Assembly (NCBI GenBank): GCA_036389395.1
Contig: DASVPY010000063.1
Coordinates: 24,690 to 88,689 of the forward strand
Direction: 5' to 3'
DNA: 64,000 nucleotides
Source: QHXQ01 sp036389395
Lineage (GTDB): Bacteria; Acidobacteriota; Blastocatellia; Pyrinomonadales; Pyrinomonadaceae
Shown: positions 44,398-53,053 of the stretch, one piece after another
Numbering within the stretch: position 1 is the stretch's first letter
How the letters are laid out: every line of letters begins with the position of its first letter
Program-made: the position numbers and the translations under genes
Notes under the pieces: generated by a model
Seen by the model: only the letters and a program-made list of their open reading frames with translations
Told to the model about the DNA's origin: nothing
Database searches by the model: none

Positions 44398-47300
44398 TTA
44401 GAAGATGAACTTCACCGCCATCTGCGCGCGCCGCGCGTAGTTGTCCTGGTTCGACGCGGAAATCTGGCCGAAGGTGGACGTGGTTGCGGTCGTGACCGGC
44501 GCGGGGAAGTACGGCTCGTTGGTGGCGTTGAGCAACTCGAACCGCAGTTGCAGCTTCATGCTCTCGCGGAGTTGTATGTCCTTGAGCAGCGACAGGTCAA
44601 CGTTCTTGATGTAGTCGCGGCGAACGCTGCTGACGCGGTAGGGGAACGTGCGCAGGTGGTTGACCGGCGTCGCGTTCGTCAAGGTGTTATTCAGGACGGA
44701 GGTGAACGCGCCGGTGTTGAACCAGCGGGCCGTGCCCCGCTCGCCCGACGGGATCGAAATCTCGCCGCCGTTGTAGAACAGGTCGCCGGACGTAGCCGCG
44801 GTCGTCAGGTTGTACGCGCCGAAGGCGATGGGGAAGCCGCTCTGCATTTGCAGCGTGCCGCCCAACTGCCAGCCGCCGAGCAGCGCGTTCTCGAACCAGT
44901 TGGCGTCAGACCGGAACATACGCCCCCGGCCGAACGGGAACGAGTACATCGCGCTCAGCGAGAAGCGGTGCGGCGAGTCCTGATCCGAGATCATCCTGGT
45001 CGGCCGCTCGTCGGCGGCGTTCAGGTACTCGGTGGCCTGCAACCACTTCGACCAGGTGTAGGCGGCCTGCACCGTGTAGCCGTGCGAGAAGCGCTTGGAC
45101 AGGCTGAACTGGGCGGCGTGATACCACGACTTGCCGTCGTTGTTCGTCGTCAGGATGTCGCCGAAGGCGGGGAAGGGCCGGAGCAACTGCGCGCGCGTGA
45201 CGGTCGCGTTGCCGAGCGGCGTGTTGGCGAACTCGGGCAGCCCGGCGAACGGGTTGGCGACCGTGGCGGTCAGGAACGCGTTGTTGTTGACCATCGCCGT
45301 GGTGCGCGCGTTGTCGGTGCTCAGGTACTTGTTCGGCAGCGCGTTGATGTTGCGGACGATCTCGATGTCGTAGCCGCGGTTGCCGACGTAGCTGAGGTCG
45401 GCGACCCAGCCGCCCGGCAGTTGGCGCTGGAGGCCGATGGAGAAGCGCGCCTGCTTCGAGACCTTCGGGTTCTGGTTGAAGAAGGAGATGCCCGTGCCGA
45501 GGCCGGTCTGCCGGCCCGCGGCGTTGCCGGCCGGCTCCGCGATGGTGACGCCGGTCAGGGCGTTGGTGATCGAGGCGGGGATCGGCGCGCCGTTGACGTT
45601 GGTGGTCGTGGGCACGGTGGTCGTCCGCGTGTAGCCGGGCTGGATCACGTCGCCGCGGCGCTCGCCGAGGAAGCCGGCGAACAGGCCGAAGCCGCCGCGC
45701 ACCACCGTCTTGTCGTTCCACTGGTAGGCGAAGCCGGCGCGCGGCAGGAAAGTGCTCTTCGGCGTGTTGTACAGCCCGCTGCCGGTGTCCTTGCCCGCGA
45801 ACAGGAGACCGCCCGTCACGTTCAACTGCGGGAGCAGCGCCTTCAACTGCGGGTCGCTGAGCGCGGCGTAGCGCGCCTGCGCCGTCGCCTGCACGGGCTG
45901 GACGTAGTTGAAGTCGAAGCCGGAGACGCTCTTGTTCTGGCGCTCGACGAGCGGCGTCTCGACCTCGTAGCGCAGCCCCAGGTTCAGCGTCAGGTTGCGC
46001 CGGACGCGCCAGTCGTCCTGCACGAAGAAGCCGTAGGTCTTCGAGTACTCAGAGTAGTCGGCGCGGCGGACGATCTGCGAGGTGGTCGGCAGACCGAGGA
46101 GGAACGACGCGAAGGCTTGCAGCCCGTTGAAGTCCGTGCCGCTGGCGCTGTTCTGCCGCGTGTAGGTGTTGTCGAAGATGTACTGGCCCGTCTGGTCGTT
46201 GCTGGTGAACACGTCGTTCTCGCGGTAGATGCGCAGCTCCGAGCCGAACTTCAGCGAGTGCTTGTCCACCGCTTTGTTCAGGACGGCGGCGACCGAGTGT
46301 GTGTCCACGGGCCGGTTCTCGTTGCCGAACGCCGTGCCGAGGACGGTGTTCGCGGGGAAGTCGAAGCGCGGGAAGCGCCGGATCAGATCGGGGATCAGGC
46401 TGTTGTAGGCGGCGGGGAAGCCGAGCGCCGTCAGGTCGAAGCCGCGCGCGTCCGGGTCCTGATCCTGGAAGCGGATGAAGTGGTTGTAGCCGTAGCGGAC
46501 GTTGAGCACGGTGGTCGGGTTGAGCGTCCACACGTCGTCAATGACGCCCTGGCGCGAGATGAACTTGAAGTTGACGCCCGTGGCCTCCGTGCCGAAGTAG
46601 TCGTTGTAGTGGCTGTCGCGGTTGTACCAACTGCCGCGCACGAAGAGCCGGTTGGTGGCCGAGACGTTCTGGTCAATGCGGAACGTGAAGTTGTCGTAGG
46701 GCTTGGTCTTCTCGGTCAGTTGCGAGTCGAAGATGTTACCGAGCAGGCCCGGCTGCTTGGGCTGCGCGAAGTACTTCAGGATCGCCTGCGCGGTCGGGCT
46801 GAGCAGGTTCTGCGGGATGACGTTGCCGGGGAACGGGTCGGCGAGGAACTGCCCCGACGAAGCGGGGTTGGGCCGCCGCGTGTAGGGGTTGTAGATCGTG
46901 ATGCAGTTGGTGGTCTGGCCGGGCGCGCAGGCGAAGGCCGAGAAGTCGCCGTTGCGGAGCGCCTGGGTGGGGACGAAGGAGTTGGCCCCGGCGTCGAAGC
47001 GCGGGCGTGAGTCGCGGATGCCCTCGTAGCCGAACAGGAAGAAGGTCTTGTCCTTGCCGTCGTAGAGCTTCGGGATGCGGACGGGGCCGTTGATGCTGAA
47101 GCCGGGCCGGTTCGAGAAGGTGAAGGGGCGGCCCTGGCCGCGCGCCTTGCCGAAGAAGTCGTTGGCCGCCAGCCCGCCCGGCTCGACCCAGTAGTAGGCC
47201 GTGCCGTGCAGGTCGTTCGTGCCCGACTTGATGGTGATGCTCGTGACGCCGCCCTCGGTGTTGCCGAACTGCGCGTCGTAGGTCGAGGTCTGCACCTTGA

Positions 47301-47994
47301 ACTCCTGGACGATGTCGGACGGCGGCACGTAGGAGGCGATGACCTCGTTGGCGTTGGCCGTGGCGGTCGAGGGCGCGCCGTCGATCAGGAGATCGCTGCG
47401 GTTGCCGCGCGTGCCGTCCACGGCGTAGCCGACGATGTGCGTCGGCTCGAACGGGCGATCCAGCCGCGTGCTGCCGGTGTAAGTGACGCCCGCGGAGAGG
47501 CCGATCAGTGTGTACGGGTCGCCGTGTACGAGCGGCAACTCGGCGAGCCGCTTCTGGTCGAGCGTCTGCCCGAGGTTCGCGTCGGCGTTGTTCAACTCCT
47601 GCGCCCCGGCCGTCACCGTGACGGTCTCCTGCGTGCCGCCCACTTCGAGCGAGATCGCCAAGTCGCGCGTCTCGTTGATCTGGAGCACGACGTTGTCCTG
47701 GATGAACTTCTTGAAGCCCGCGACCTCGACCACCACCTGGTACGTGCCGGGCAGGAGGTAGGGGGCCTGGAAGAAGCCTTCGTCGTTGGTCGGCAGCGTC
47801 AGGCTCGTGCCCCTGGCCGGGTCAACGACGCGGACGGTCGCGCCCGGCACGGCCGCCTTGTTCGGGTCTGTGACCGTGCCCGTAATCCTGCCGCGCGACT
47901 CCTGTGCGTGCAGCGGCGCGTACAGCGCGCAGATGAACAGTACGGCCAACAGCGCGGCGGCCCGGCGCGTTGCGTTAGCGGCTCTCAGTCTCAT
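44398..47994 (-). CDS. TonB-dependent receptor with carboxypeptidase-regulatory-like domain (Oar-type)
   Basis: 1198 aa. Signal peptide (AALLAVLFICALYAPLHAQ) is followed by a CarboxypepD_reg domain (GRITGTVTDPNKAAVPGATV), a plug (NNADANLGQTLDQKRLAELP and DLLIDGAPS) and a 22-stranded barrel ending in the outer-membrane targeting residues MAVKFIF. This type is abundant in Acidobacteriota and takes up large glycans or peptides with TonB energy. It lacks a SusD-like partner. Downstream lies a barrel glycosidase; a 400-nt leader with its own promoter precedes it. Confidence 0.95.
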   Translation of the reverse strand: MRLRAANATRRAAALLAVLFICALYAPLHAQESRGRITGTVTDPNKAAVPGATVRVVDPARGTSLTLPTNDEGFFQAPYLLPGTYQVVVEVAGFKKFIQDNVVLQINETRDLAISLEVGGTQETVTVTAGAQELNNADANLGQTLDQKRLAELPLVHGDPYTLIGLSAGVTYTGSTRLDRPFEPTHIVGYAVDGTRGNRSDLLIDGAPSTATANANEVIASYVPPSDIVQEFKVQTSTYDAQFGNTEGGVTSITIKSGTNDLHGTAYYWVEPGGLAANDFFGKARGQGRPFTFSNRPGFSINGPVRIPKLYDGKDKTFFLFGYEGIRDSRPRFDAGANSFVPTQALRNGDFSAFACAPGQTTNCITIYNPYTRRPNPASSGQFLADPFPGNVIPQNLLSPTAQAILKYFAQPKQPGLLGNIFDSQLTEKTKPYDNFTFRIDQNVSATNRLFVRGSWYNRDSHYNDYFGTEATGVNFKFISRQGVIDDVWTLNPTTVLNVRYGYNHFIRFQDQDPDARGFDLTALGFPAAYNSLIPDLIRRFPRFDFPANTVLGTAFGNENRPVDTHSVAAVLNKAVDKHSLKFGSELRIYRENDVFTSNDQTGQYIFDNTYTRQNSASGTDFNGLQAFASFLLGLPTTSQIVRRADYSEYSKTYGFFVQDDWRVRRNLTLNLGLRYEVETPLVERQNKSVSGFDFNYVQPVQATAQARYAALSDPQLKALLPQLNVTGGLLFAGKDTGSGLYNTPKSTFLPRAGFAYQWNDKTVVRGGFGLFAGFLGERRGDVIQPGYTRTTTVPTTTNVNGAPIPASITNALTGVTIAEPAGNAAGRQTGLGTGISFFNQNPKVSKQARFSIGLQRQLPGGWVADLSYVGNRGYDIEIVRNINALPNKYLSTDNARTTAMVNNNAFLTATVANPFAGLPEFANTPLGNATVTRAQLLRPFPAFGDILTTNNDGKSWYHAAQFSLSKRFSHGYTVQAAYTWSKWLQATEYLNAADERPTRMISDQDSPHRFSLSAMYSFPFGRGRMFRSDANWFENALLGGWQLGGTLQMQSGFPIAFGAYNLTTAATSGDLFYNGGEISIPSGERGTARWFNTGAFTSVLNNTLTNATPVNHLRTFPYRVSSVRRDYIKNVDLSLLKDIQLRESMKLQLRFELLNATNEPYFPAPVTTATTSTFGQISASNQDNYARRAQMAVKFIF

Positions 47995-48004
47995 AAGTCA
48001 TCTC

Positions 48005-48140
48005 CTCAAAATGGGATTTAATCGGCGTGCGTCTTGCACCTCTCGGCCGGGTCGCCGGCAAGCCTCTGGTCGCGGGCCCCCGGAGCTTTCCGCCGCGCGC
48101 TCGTCGGCCCGCAGGGCGGGCGCGCCGAGGCCACGAAGTT
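48005..48140 (-). ncRNA. Structured leader of the TonB receptor gene, weakly S-box-like
   Basis: The last 130 nt of the leader are strongly structured. In minus orientation CTTGC and GCAAG close a stem around GCCGG-CGAC-CCGGC and GGCCGAGAGGTGC. The order of the words GGCCCG, CCGGCGACC and GAGAGGTGC recalls the GGCCCG/CGGCAACC/AAGGTGC series of SAM-I riboswitches. Several consensus bases differ, so identity is uncertain. It could be another RNA element or just GC-rich folding. Confidence 0.3.
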
Positions 48141-48408
48141 GTGTAAGGGATCGAAAACCGCCCTGGCTCGATTAAGCGCGAGAACGACCGGAAGGGTCTC
48201 GCGGGCTGAAGTGTTTAGCGACTCCGAAAGTTTTTCACTTCCGAACACTCGATAGGCCGTTCGGTAGGCGTCACGCGCGCGCCCCGCGGGGAGGCACAAG
48301 CTGAACAGCCAGACGGCCCGACCAAGTTTCCCGGATGAAGATTCGGAGGCGCTGTAACACGGTCTAAACTTCAGACCGCATACACACATTCACTCACAAA
48401 GTCGGCGC

Positions 48409-48438
48409 ATTCTGCACCCAATCCGCGGATTCTGTCAA
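48409..48438 (-). promoter_or_regulatory. Sigma70-type promoter of the TonB receptor gene
   Basis: TTGACA at 48433-48438 (perfect -35) and CAGAAT at 48409-48414, 18 nt apart, on the minus strand. An AT-rich stretch with TAAAAATATAA lies just upstream, like an UP element. The start would be near 48402, 400 nt before the ATG. Between 48440 and 48696 I see no gene. Confidence 0.6.
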
Positions 48439-48696
48439 GTTATATTTTTACCAATCTTCGCCTACACTCGGAAAGGTAAGACCAACGGACATAAGATTGC
48501 AGCGCGCGCACAGCCCGCTATCGCTGTAAGGTCGCACGGTAGGACTTATTTAGAGCATATCAGAGGTGTCCAGGGGTGGAGGTGTTTTCTGGAATCGAAT
48601 TATGTGGTTTATTGAACAAATGCCGGAAGACGGCGGGTGGCTTTACAACCTTCTCTCGGCGCTCGTGGTGTTGACGGACAACCGCGGGGCGAGTTC

Positions 48697-49539
48697 TCAC
48701 TGCATGACTTGGTCGAAACGCTCGGCGTAGTCCTTGGCGTAAAGCTCCACCGTCCGCCTGACTCTCTCCCACAGCGCCTTCTGCTCGCCCTGGTCGGTGA
48801 TACTTTCGCGCAGGAAGAGCATCGCGTTGACCTCGCCCCAGTATTCGCGGCTCTCCCAAATCTCGACGGGCGTGCCGCCCATGCGCCGCGCCAACTCGAC
48901 CAGCCGCGGGTCTCGGACGTTGCGCCCGTTGGCGAGCAGGATTTGGTTATAGACGGGCATGAGTTGGTTCTGGAGTCGGTAGAGGCCGGCGTCCACGTTC
49001 GCCGCCTGCTTGACGTGGCCGAACTCGTGCGCGATTTTGGCCGCCGCGAGGACGTTGTCGCTGATGACGTACGACTCCCGCAGGGGCAGGAGTGCGTTCA
49101 TCACCGGGTAGTAGATCGGACTCGGGTAGCCCTCGTTGATCCGACTGCCGAGCGTGATGGTCGCCGCCACGAGTGCGCCCTCGTCGTTCCACTTGTACTT
49201 GGCCGTGCCCGCCCCGTGCCGGTCTCCGTCGGAGACGGTGATCGTCAGCGTGAACTGCTCGGCCTGCTCGTAACGCTCCCACTCGTCGCGCCCGACTCTG
49301 GTCGAGAGGAACGCGTTCTTCCACTCCTGATAACGCCCCTTGTATTTATCCGGTATGACCTCTCTGATGCCGCCGCCCTCCCGCCGGCTTGCGGCCGCTC
49401 GCCCCGATGTCGGGCGGGCGTCGGCGCGCGCCACTTCCATGACGCCCGTGGCGAGACGTGTCTGTGCGCGCAGCGGCGACGCGAGCGCGAGTAACGCGAG
49501 CAGCAAGACGAAGGGGCGAGCGGTGCGTGCCATTCTCAT
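48697..49539 (-). CDS. Secreted HExxH protein, putative zinc metallopeptidase-like
   Basis: 280 aa from ATG 49539 (a second ATG two codons later is equal); the frame opens at 49716 with non-protein-like residues. Signal peptide ARPFVLLLALLALASPLRAQ. A single HExxH site occurs in AAKIAHEFGHVKQAANVD, with Glu residues downstream (WGEVNAMLF) as possible third ligand. It contains no known peptidase domain that I recognise, and may be a structural or inactive relative. The context is neutral: convergent with nothing, upstream gmhA-like gene points the same way. Confidence 0.65.
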   Translation of the reverse strand: MRMARTARPFVLLLALLALASPLRAQTRLATGVMEVARADARPTSGRAAASRREGGGIREVIPDKYKGRYQEWKNAFLSTRVGRDEWERYEQAEQFTLTITVSDGDRHGAGTAKYKWNDEGALVAATITLGSRINEGYPSPIYYPVMNALLPLRESYVISDNVLAAAKIAHEFGHVKQAANVDAGLYRLQNQLMPVYNQILLANGRNVRDPRLVELARRMGGTPVEIWESREYWGEVNAMLFLRESITDQGEQKALWERVRRTVELYAKDYAERFDQVMQ

Positions 49540-49791
49540 AAGGGTGTGCGTCCGATCTGACGGAACCTGTCGTGACACTGCCGGAGACGTGGGCGCTATT
49601 AAGAACGAACTCCGTTTACAAGTCAACGATTTTCCCCCGACCTCGGCCGCGCGGCGCGCACCGCTCAACGCGCGGGGCGCAGGTGCGCCGCGCCCACAGG
49701 CAGAAACTCCCGGCACGAAAGTCTGCTCAATCCGTCTACCGACTTGTCTGTTAGCTCGTCCTTCATCCTCAGCCCTTCGTCGTCGGTTGCG

Positions 49792-50367
49792 TCACTGCGG
49801 CTCGCCGAGCGCCTCGTCAATGAGGATGCACCAGACGTGCAGGAGCATGAGGTGTACTTCCTGGACGTGCGCCGTCACGTCGCTCGGCACGGCCAAGACG
49901 TGATCGGCCGTCTCGCCCAAGAGACCGGCCGCGCCCGTCACGGCGACGGTCGTCGCGCCGCGCTCGCGCGCCGCGCGCAGACCCCGCTTGACGTTCTCCG
50001 ACCGGCCGCTCGTCGTGAAGCCGAAGACCACGTCGCCGGCTTCGGCGAGCGCCCGCGCCTGGCGCGCGAACAGTTCGTCGTAACCGAAGTCGTTGGCGAT
50101 GCAGGTGACCGCGCTGGCGTCGCTTGATAAACAAACGGCCGGGTACGGCTGGCGCGTGAGGTGGAAGCGACCCAGCAGCTCGCCGACGAAGTGGCTCGCC
50201 TGCGCGGCGCTCCCGCCGTTGCCGAAGGCTATGACCTTGTGCCCCGCCCGCAGCGCCTCGATGGTGACGCGCGCCACCTCGGCCGCCGGCCCCTGCAAAC
50301 GGGCCGCGCTCTCCTCGACCACGCCCCGGTGCGAAGCGAAGTGCTCCGCGATGCGACCTGTGCTCAT
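49792..50367 (-). CDS. gmhA: Phosphoheptose isomerase (sedoheptulose 7-phosphate isomerase)
   Basis: 191 aa, the GmhA length. SIS-domain motifs are clear: AFGNGGSAAQASHFVGELLGRF, SSDASAVTCIANDFGYDELF, GFTTSGRSENVKRGL and the metal/phosphate-binding end EVHLMLLHVWCILIDE. It converts sedoheptulose 7-phosphate into D-glycero-manno-heptose 7-phosphate, first step of ADP-heptose or GDP-heptose synthesis for LPS core or S-layer glycans. Other hld genes are not adjacent. It could also be the related DiaA-like protein, but the length and GmhA motifs favour the isomerase. Confidence 0.9.
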   Translation of the reverse strand: MSTGRIAEHFASHRGVVEESAARLQGPAAEVARVTIEALRAGHKVIAFGNGGSAAQASHFVGELLGRFHLTRQPYPAVCLSSDASAVTCIANDFGYDELFARQARALAEAGDVVFGFTTSGRSENVKRGLRAARERGATTVAVTGAAGLLGETADHVLAVPSDVTAHVQEVHLMLLHVWCILIDEALGEPQ

Positions 50368-50445
50368 TGCTGAAAACCCTCGTGCCTGTGCCTAATCTTT
50401 AAACGGCGCGCGCCCGATGCCATGCTACCGCGCGGCGCGCGCGCC

Positions 50446-50895
50446 TCACGAGTGATCGTGGATCATGCGCCAGCCTTGTTTGGTGTGTCGCCACACGGTC
50501 GTGAACCAGCCGGTGCGGTCGGGGCGGTCGCCGCCCGTGAGCACGAACTGCCCCGTGACGAGCGCGTGCTCCTTGCCCAGCATCCGCACCTCAAGATGTT
50601 CGTAACGGAGTTGCTGAAGCGGCCGCCCCGTCTTCCAGAAGCCGGCACGCATCGTCCGCTCGATGTGGTCGCGTCCGCCCGCGGGGCCGTCGCGGGTCAT
50701 CTCCGTGGCCTCGTCCGTGTAGGCGGCGAGGTACTGCGCCAGGTCGCCTTTGTTCCAGCCCTCGGCGGTCGAGGCAAACTCCGCGCGAATCTGCGCCTCG
50801 GCCGAGCGCGCATCGGCCGCCGCGGGGCCGGCCCAAGTGTAAGCGGCGGCGGCGAGCGCCAGGGCGCAGGCCGCGAACACAGGTGTCCTGCTCAT
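50446..50895 (-). CDS. Exported DUF4440/SnoaL-like (NTF2-fold) protein
   Basis: 149 aa from ATG 50895 with a signal peptide (FAACALALAAAAYTWAGPAAA). The NTF2 pattern is clear: EAQIRAEFASTAEGWNKGDL, AQYLAAYTDEATEMTRDGPA, then ALVTGQFVLTGG and GWFTTVWRHTKQGWRMIHDH. The final W-R-M-I-H-D-H-S is the DUF4440 signature. These periplasmic NTF2-like proteins bind small ligands; catalysis is not assured. The frame opens at 50931, but that start gives no signal. Confidence 0.85.
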   Translation of the reverse strand: MSRTPVFAACALALAAAAYTWAGPAAADARSAEAQIRAEFASTAEGWNKGDLAQYLAAYTDEATEMTRDGPAGGRDHIERTMRAGFWKTGRPLQQLRYEHLEVRMLGKEHALVTGQFVLTGGDRPDRTGWFTTVWRHTKQGWRMIHDHS

Positions 50896-51000
50896 GACGT
50901 GATCATGCGGGGCGCGCCGCGGCGGCGTCAACGTTGGGCGGGAGTTGCGTGCGTAGCTCGGGCCGCGCGCGGGCGGCTGCGCGGTCAGTTGGTATGAGTA

Positions 51001-51029
51001 TTGACATTTAGTTTTAATAGAAATATTGT
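51001..51029 (+). promoter_or_regulatory. Sigma70-type promoter of the dioxygenase-lipoxygenase pair
   Basis: TTGACA (51001-51006, perfect) and TATTGT (51024-51029) are separated by 17 nt of AT-rich sequence in a GC-rich region. The leader to the ATG at 51173 would be about 135 nt. AGGAGG at 51159-51164 is the ribosome site. Confidence 0.65.
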
Positions 51030-51172
51030 TCCGGCGTCGTTCGCCCGTCGGCTTTCTGTTAACGAGAGTCTTACTGTCGTTGGCTTCTCATAACAGCTCG
51101 TTCTCACCTCGCTTCTTGTATGAACCGCTGCTCCGGCTGCGCCCGCGCCCGACACGTTAGGAGGAGAGCAAG

Positions 51173-53053
51173 ATGAGTAAATCAGGTGCGACCAAATGGC
51201 TCAAGGTCATGGGGCTGCTCGGCCTCGGCGTGGTGGCCGTGACGAAGGGGCCGAAGCTCGTCCGCCGCCTCTCGCGCAAGGCCAAAGGCTCGGAGGCTTT
51301 CAACAACGCGATGGAGCAGGTTGACCACTCCGTCGGCTGGGACAAGCTGCCGCCCGCCCTGGGTCTGCTGGTGCTCGTCGGGATACGCAACACGCTCCGG
51401 GCCAAAAACCTGTACGACACCGCTGCCGCGCCCTCAGTCCCGCTGCCCGAAGTTGTGCCGCAGGATCAGCACCACCTCACGGCGCGGACGGCGGACGGGA
51501 CGTACAACGATCTGTCGCAGCCGCGCATGGGGGCCGCCGGCACGCGCTTCGGGCGCAACGCCCCCATCGAGTACACCTTCCCCGAACCGGAGCCGGCGAT
51601 CCTCTCGCCGAACCCGCGCACCGTCAGCCTTGAGCTATTAACCCGGCACACCTTCGCGCCCGCGGAGACGCTCAACGTACTCGCCGCCTCTTGGCTTCAG
51701 TTCATGATCCGCGACTGGTTCAGCCACGGGAAGAGTCCGAAGGAGAACCCCTGGAAGCTGCCGCTCAAAGCGGACGACTCGTGGCACGAGAACCCCATGC
51801 TCGTGCTGCGCACGCGCCCCGACCCGACGCGCCCGCCCGGCGAAGACGGCCAGCCGCCGACCTACGTCAACACTGAAACCCACTGGTGGGACGGCTCGCA
51901 ACTCTACGGCAGCAACAAGGAGCTGCAAGACAGGGTGCGCGCCGACGCGGGCGGGAAGCTGAAGGTCGGGCCGAACGGCCTCATCCCCGTCAGCCCGGAG
52001 TCGGTCGCCGAGCCGGGCACTTGGCTCGGTCTCGCCCTCCACTTCAACCTCTTCACGCTGGAACACAACGCGATCTGCGACCACCTGCACGCCGCCCACC
52101 CGTCTCTGTCCGACGACCAACTGTTCGACAAGGCGCGGCTCGTGCTCGCCGCGCTGCTGGCGAAGATTCACACGGTCGAGTGGACGCCGGGCATCCTCGG
52201 CCACCCGACGCTCCAGATCGCCATGCGCGCCAACTGGTGGGGCCTCGCCGGCGAGTGGGCCTACCGCAACTTCGGCCGCCTCAGCACGAACGAGGTCGTC
52301 AGCGGCATCGTCGGCGGGCGCACCGATCACTTCGGCGTGCCCTACGCGCTCACCGAAGAGTTCGTCGCCGTCTACCGCATGCACCCGCTCGTGCCCGACG
52401 ACTACGTCTTCCGCTCGCTGACCAACAGCGCCTTCGCCGAAGAGCGCGACTTCAAGAGCATCTCCGACCGGCGCATCCCCGAACTCTTCGAGCGCCTGCC
52501 GATGGCCGACATGCTCTACTCGTTCGGCATCGCGCACCCCGGCGCGATCCAGTTGCACAACTTCCCGCGCGCCTTGCAGCACTACGAGCGCCCCGACGGC
52601 TTCATGATGGACTTGGCCGCCACAGACATCCTGCGCTCGCGCGAACTCGGCGTGCCCCGTTACAACCAGTTCCGGCAACTGCTCCACAAGCCGCCCGTCA
52701 GCTCCTTCGACGAGTTGACCGCCAACCGCGAGTGGGCCGAAGAGATTCGGCGCGTCTACGACGGCGACATAGACCGCGTGGACACGACCGTCGGGCTGTT
52801 CGCCGAGAACCCGCCGAAAGGGTTCGGCTTCAGCGACACGGCCTTCCGCATCTTCGTGCTGATGGCCTCGCGCCGGCTGAACAGCGACCGCTTCTTCACG
52901 GTGGACTACAAACCCGAGGTCTACACGCAGGCCGGGATGGAGTGGATCGACAACAACACCATGAAGACCGTGCTGCTGCGCCACTACCCGCAACTGGGGC
53001 CGGCGCTCGCCAAGGTCAATAACGCGTTCGCGCCCTGGGCGCGTGTCGCCTAG
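51173..53053 (+). CDS. Haem peroxidase / alpha-dioxygenase (PIOX)-like enzyme
   Basis: 626 aa. A short hydrophobic N-terminal segment (LKVMGLLGLGVVAVTKG) may anchor it. The animal-haem-peroxidase fold is evident: WLQFMIRDWFSHG (175-186), THWWDGSQLYGSN (236-248), FTLEHNAICDHLH and EEFVAVYRMHPLVPD with the radical Tyr401 and proximal haem ligand His404. These match the fatty-acid alpha-dioxygenase (pathogen-induced oxygenase) group, which makes 2-hydroperoxy fatty acids. The distal His, expected in QFM-x-HDW, is Arg180 here. The gene overlaps the lipoxygenase-like gene by 11 nt, so both probably serve one oxylipin pathway. Confidence 0.87.
   Translation: MSKSGATKWLKVMGLLGLGVVAVTKGPKLVRRLSRKAKGSEAFNNAMEQVDHSVGWDKLPPALGLLVLVGIRNTLRAKNLYDTAAAPSVPLPEVVPQDQHHLTARTADGTYNDLSQPRMGAAGTRFGRNAPIEYTFPEPEPAILSPNPRTVSLELLTRHTFAPAETLNVLAASWLQFMIRDWFSHGKSPKENPWKLPLKADDSWHENPMLVLRTRPDPTRPPGEDGQPPTYVNTETHWWDGSQLYGSNKELQDRVRADAGGKLKVGPNGLIPVSPESVAEPGTWLGLALHFNLFTLEHNAICDHLHAAHPSLSDDQLFDKARLVLAALLAKIHTVEWTPGILGHPTLQIAMRANWWGLAGEWAYRNFGRLSTNEVVSGIVGGRTDHFGVPYALTEEFVAVYRMHPLVPDDYVFRSLTNSAFAEERDFKSISDRRIPELFERLPMADMLYSFGIAHPGAIQLHNFPRALQHYERPDGFMMDLAATDILRSRELGVPRYNQFRQLLHKPPVSSFDELTANREWAEEIRRVYDGDIDRVDTTVGLFAENPPKGFGFSDTAFRIFVLMASRRLNSDRFFTVDYKPEVYTQAGMEWIDNNTMKTVLLRHYPQLGPALAKVNNAFAPWARVA

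Noticed and set aside
44341..47010. 889-aa plus-strand open frame
   Set aside because: Antisense to the TonB receptor; Val/Arg/Glu-rich shadow without motifs.
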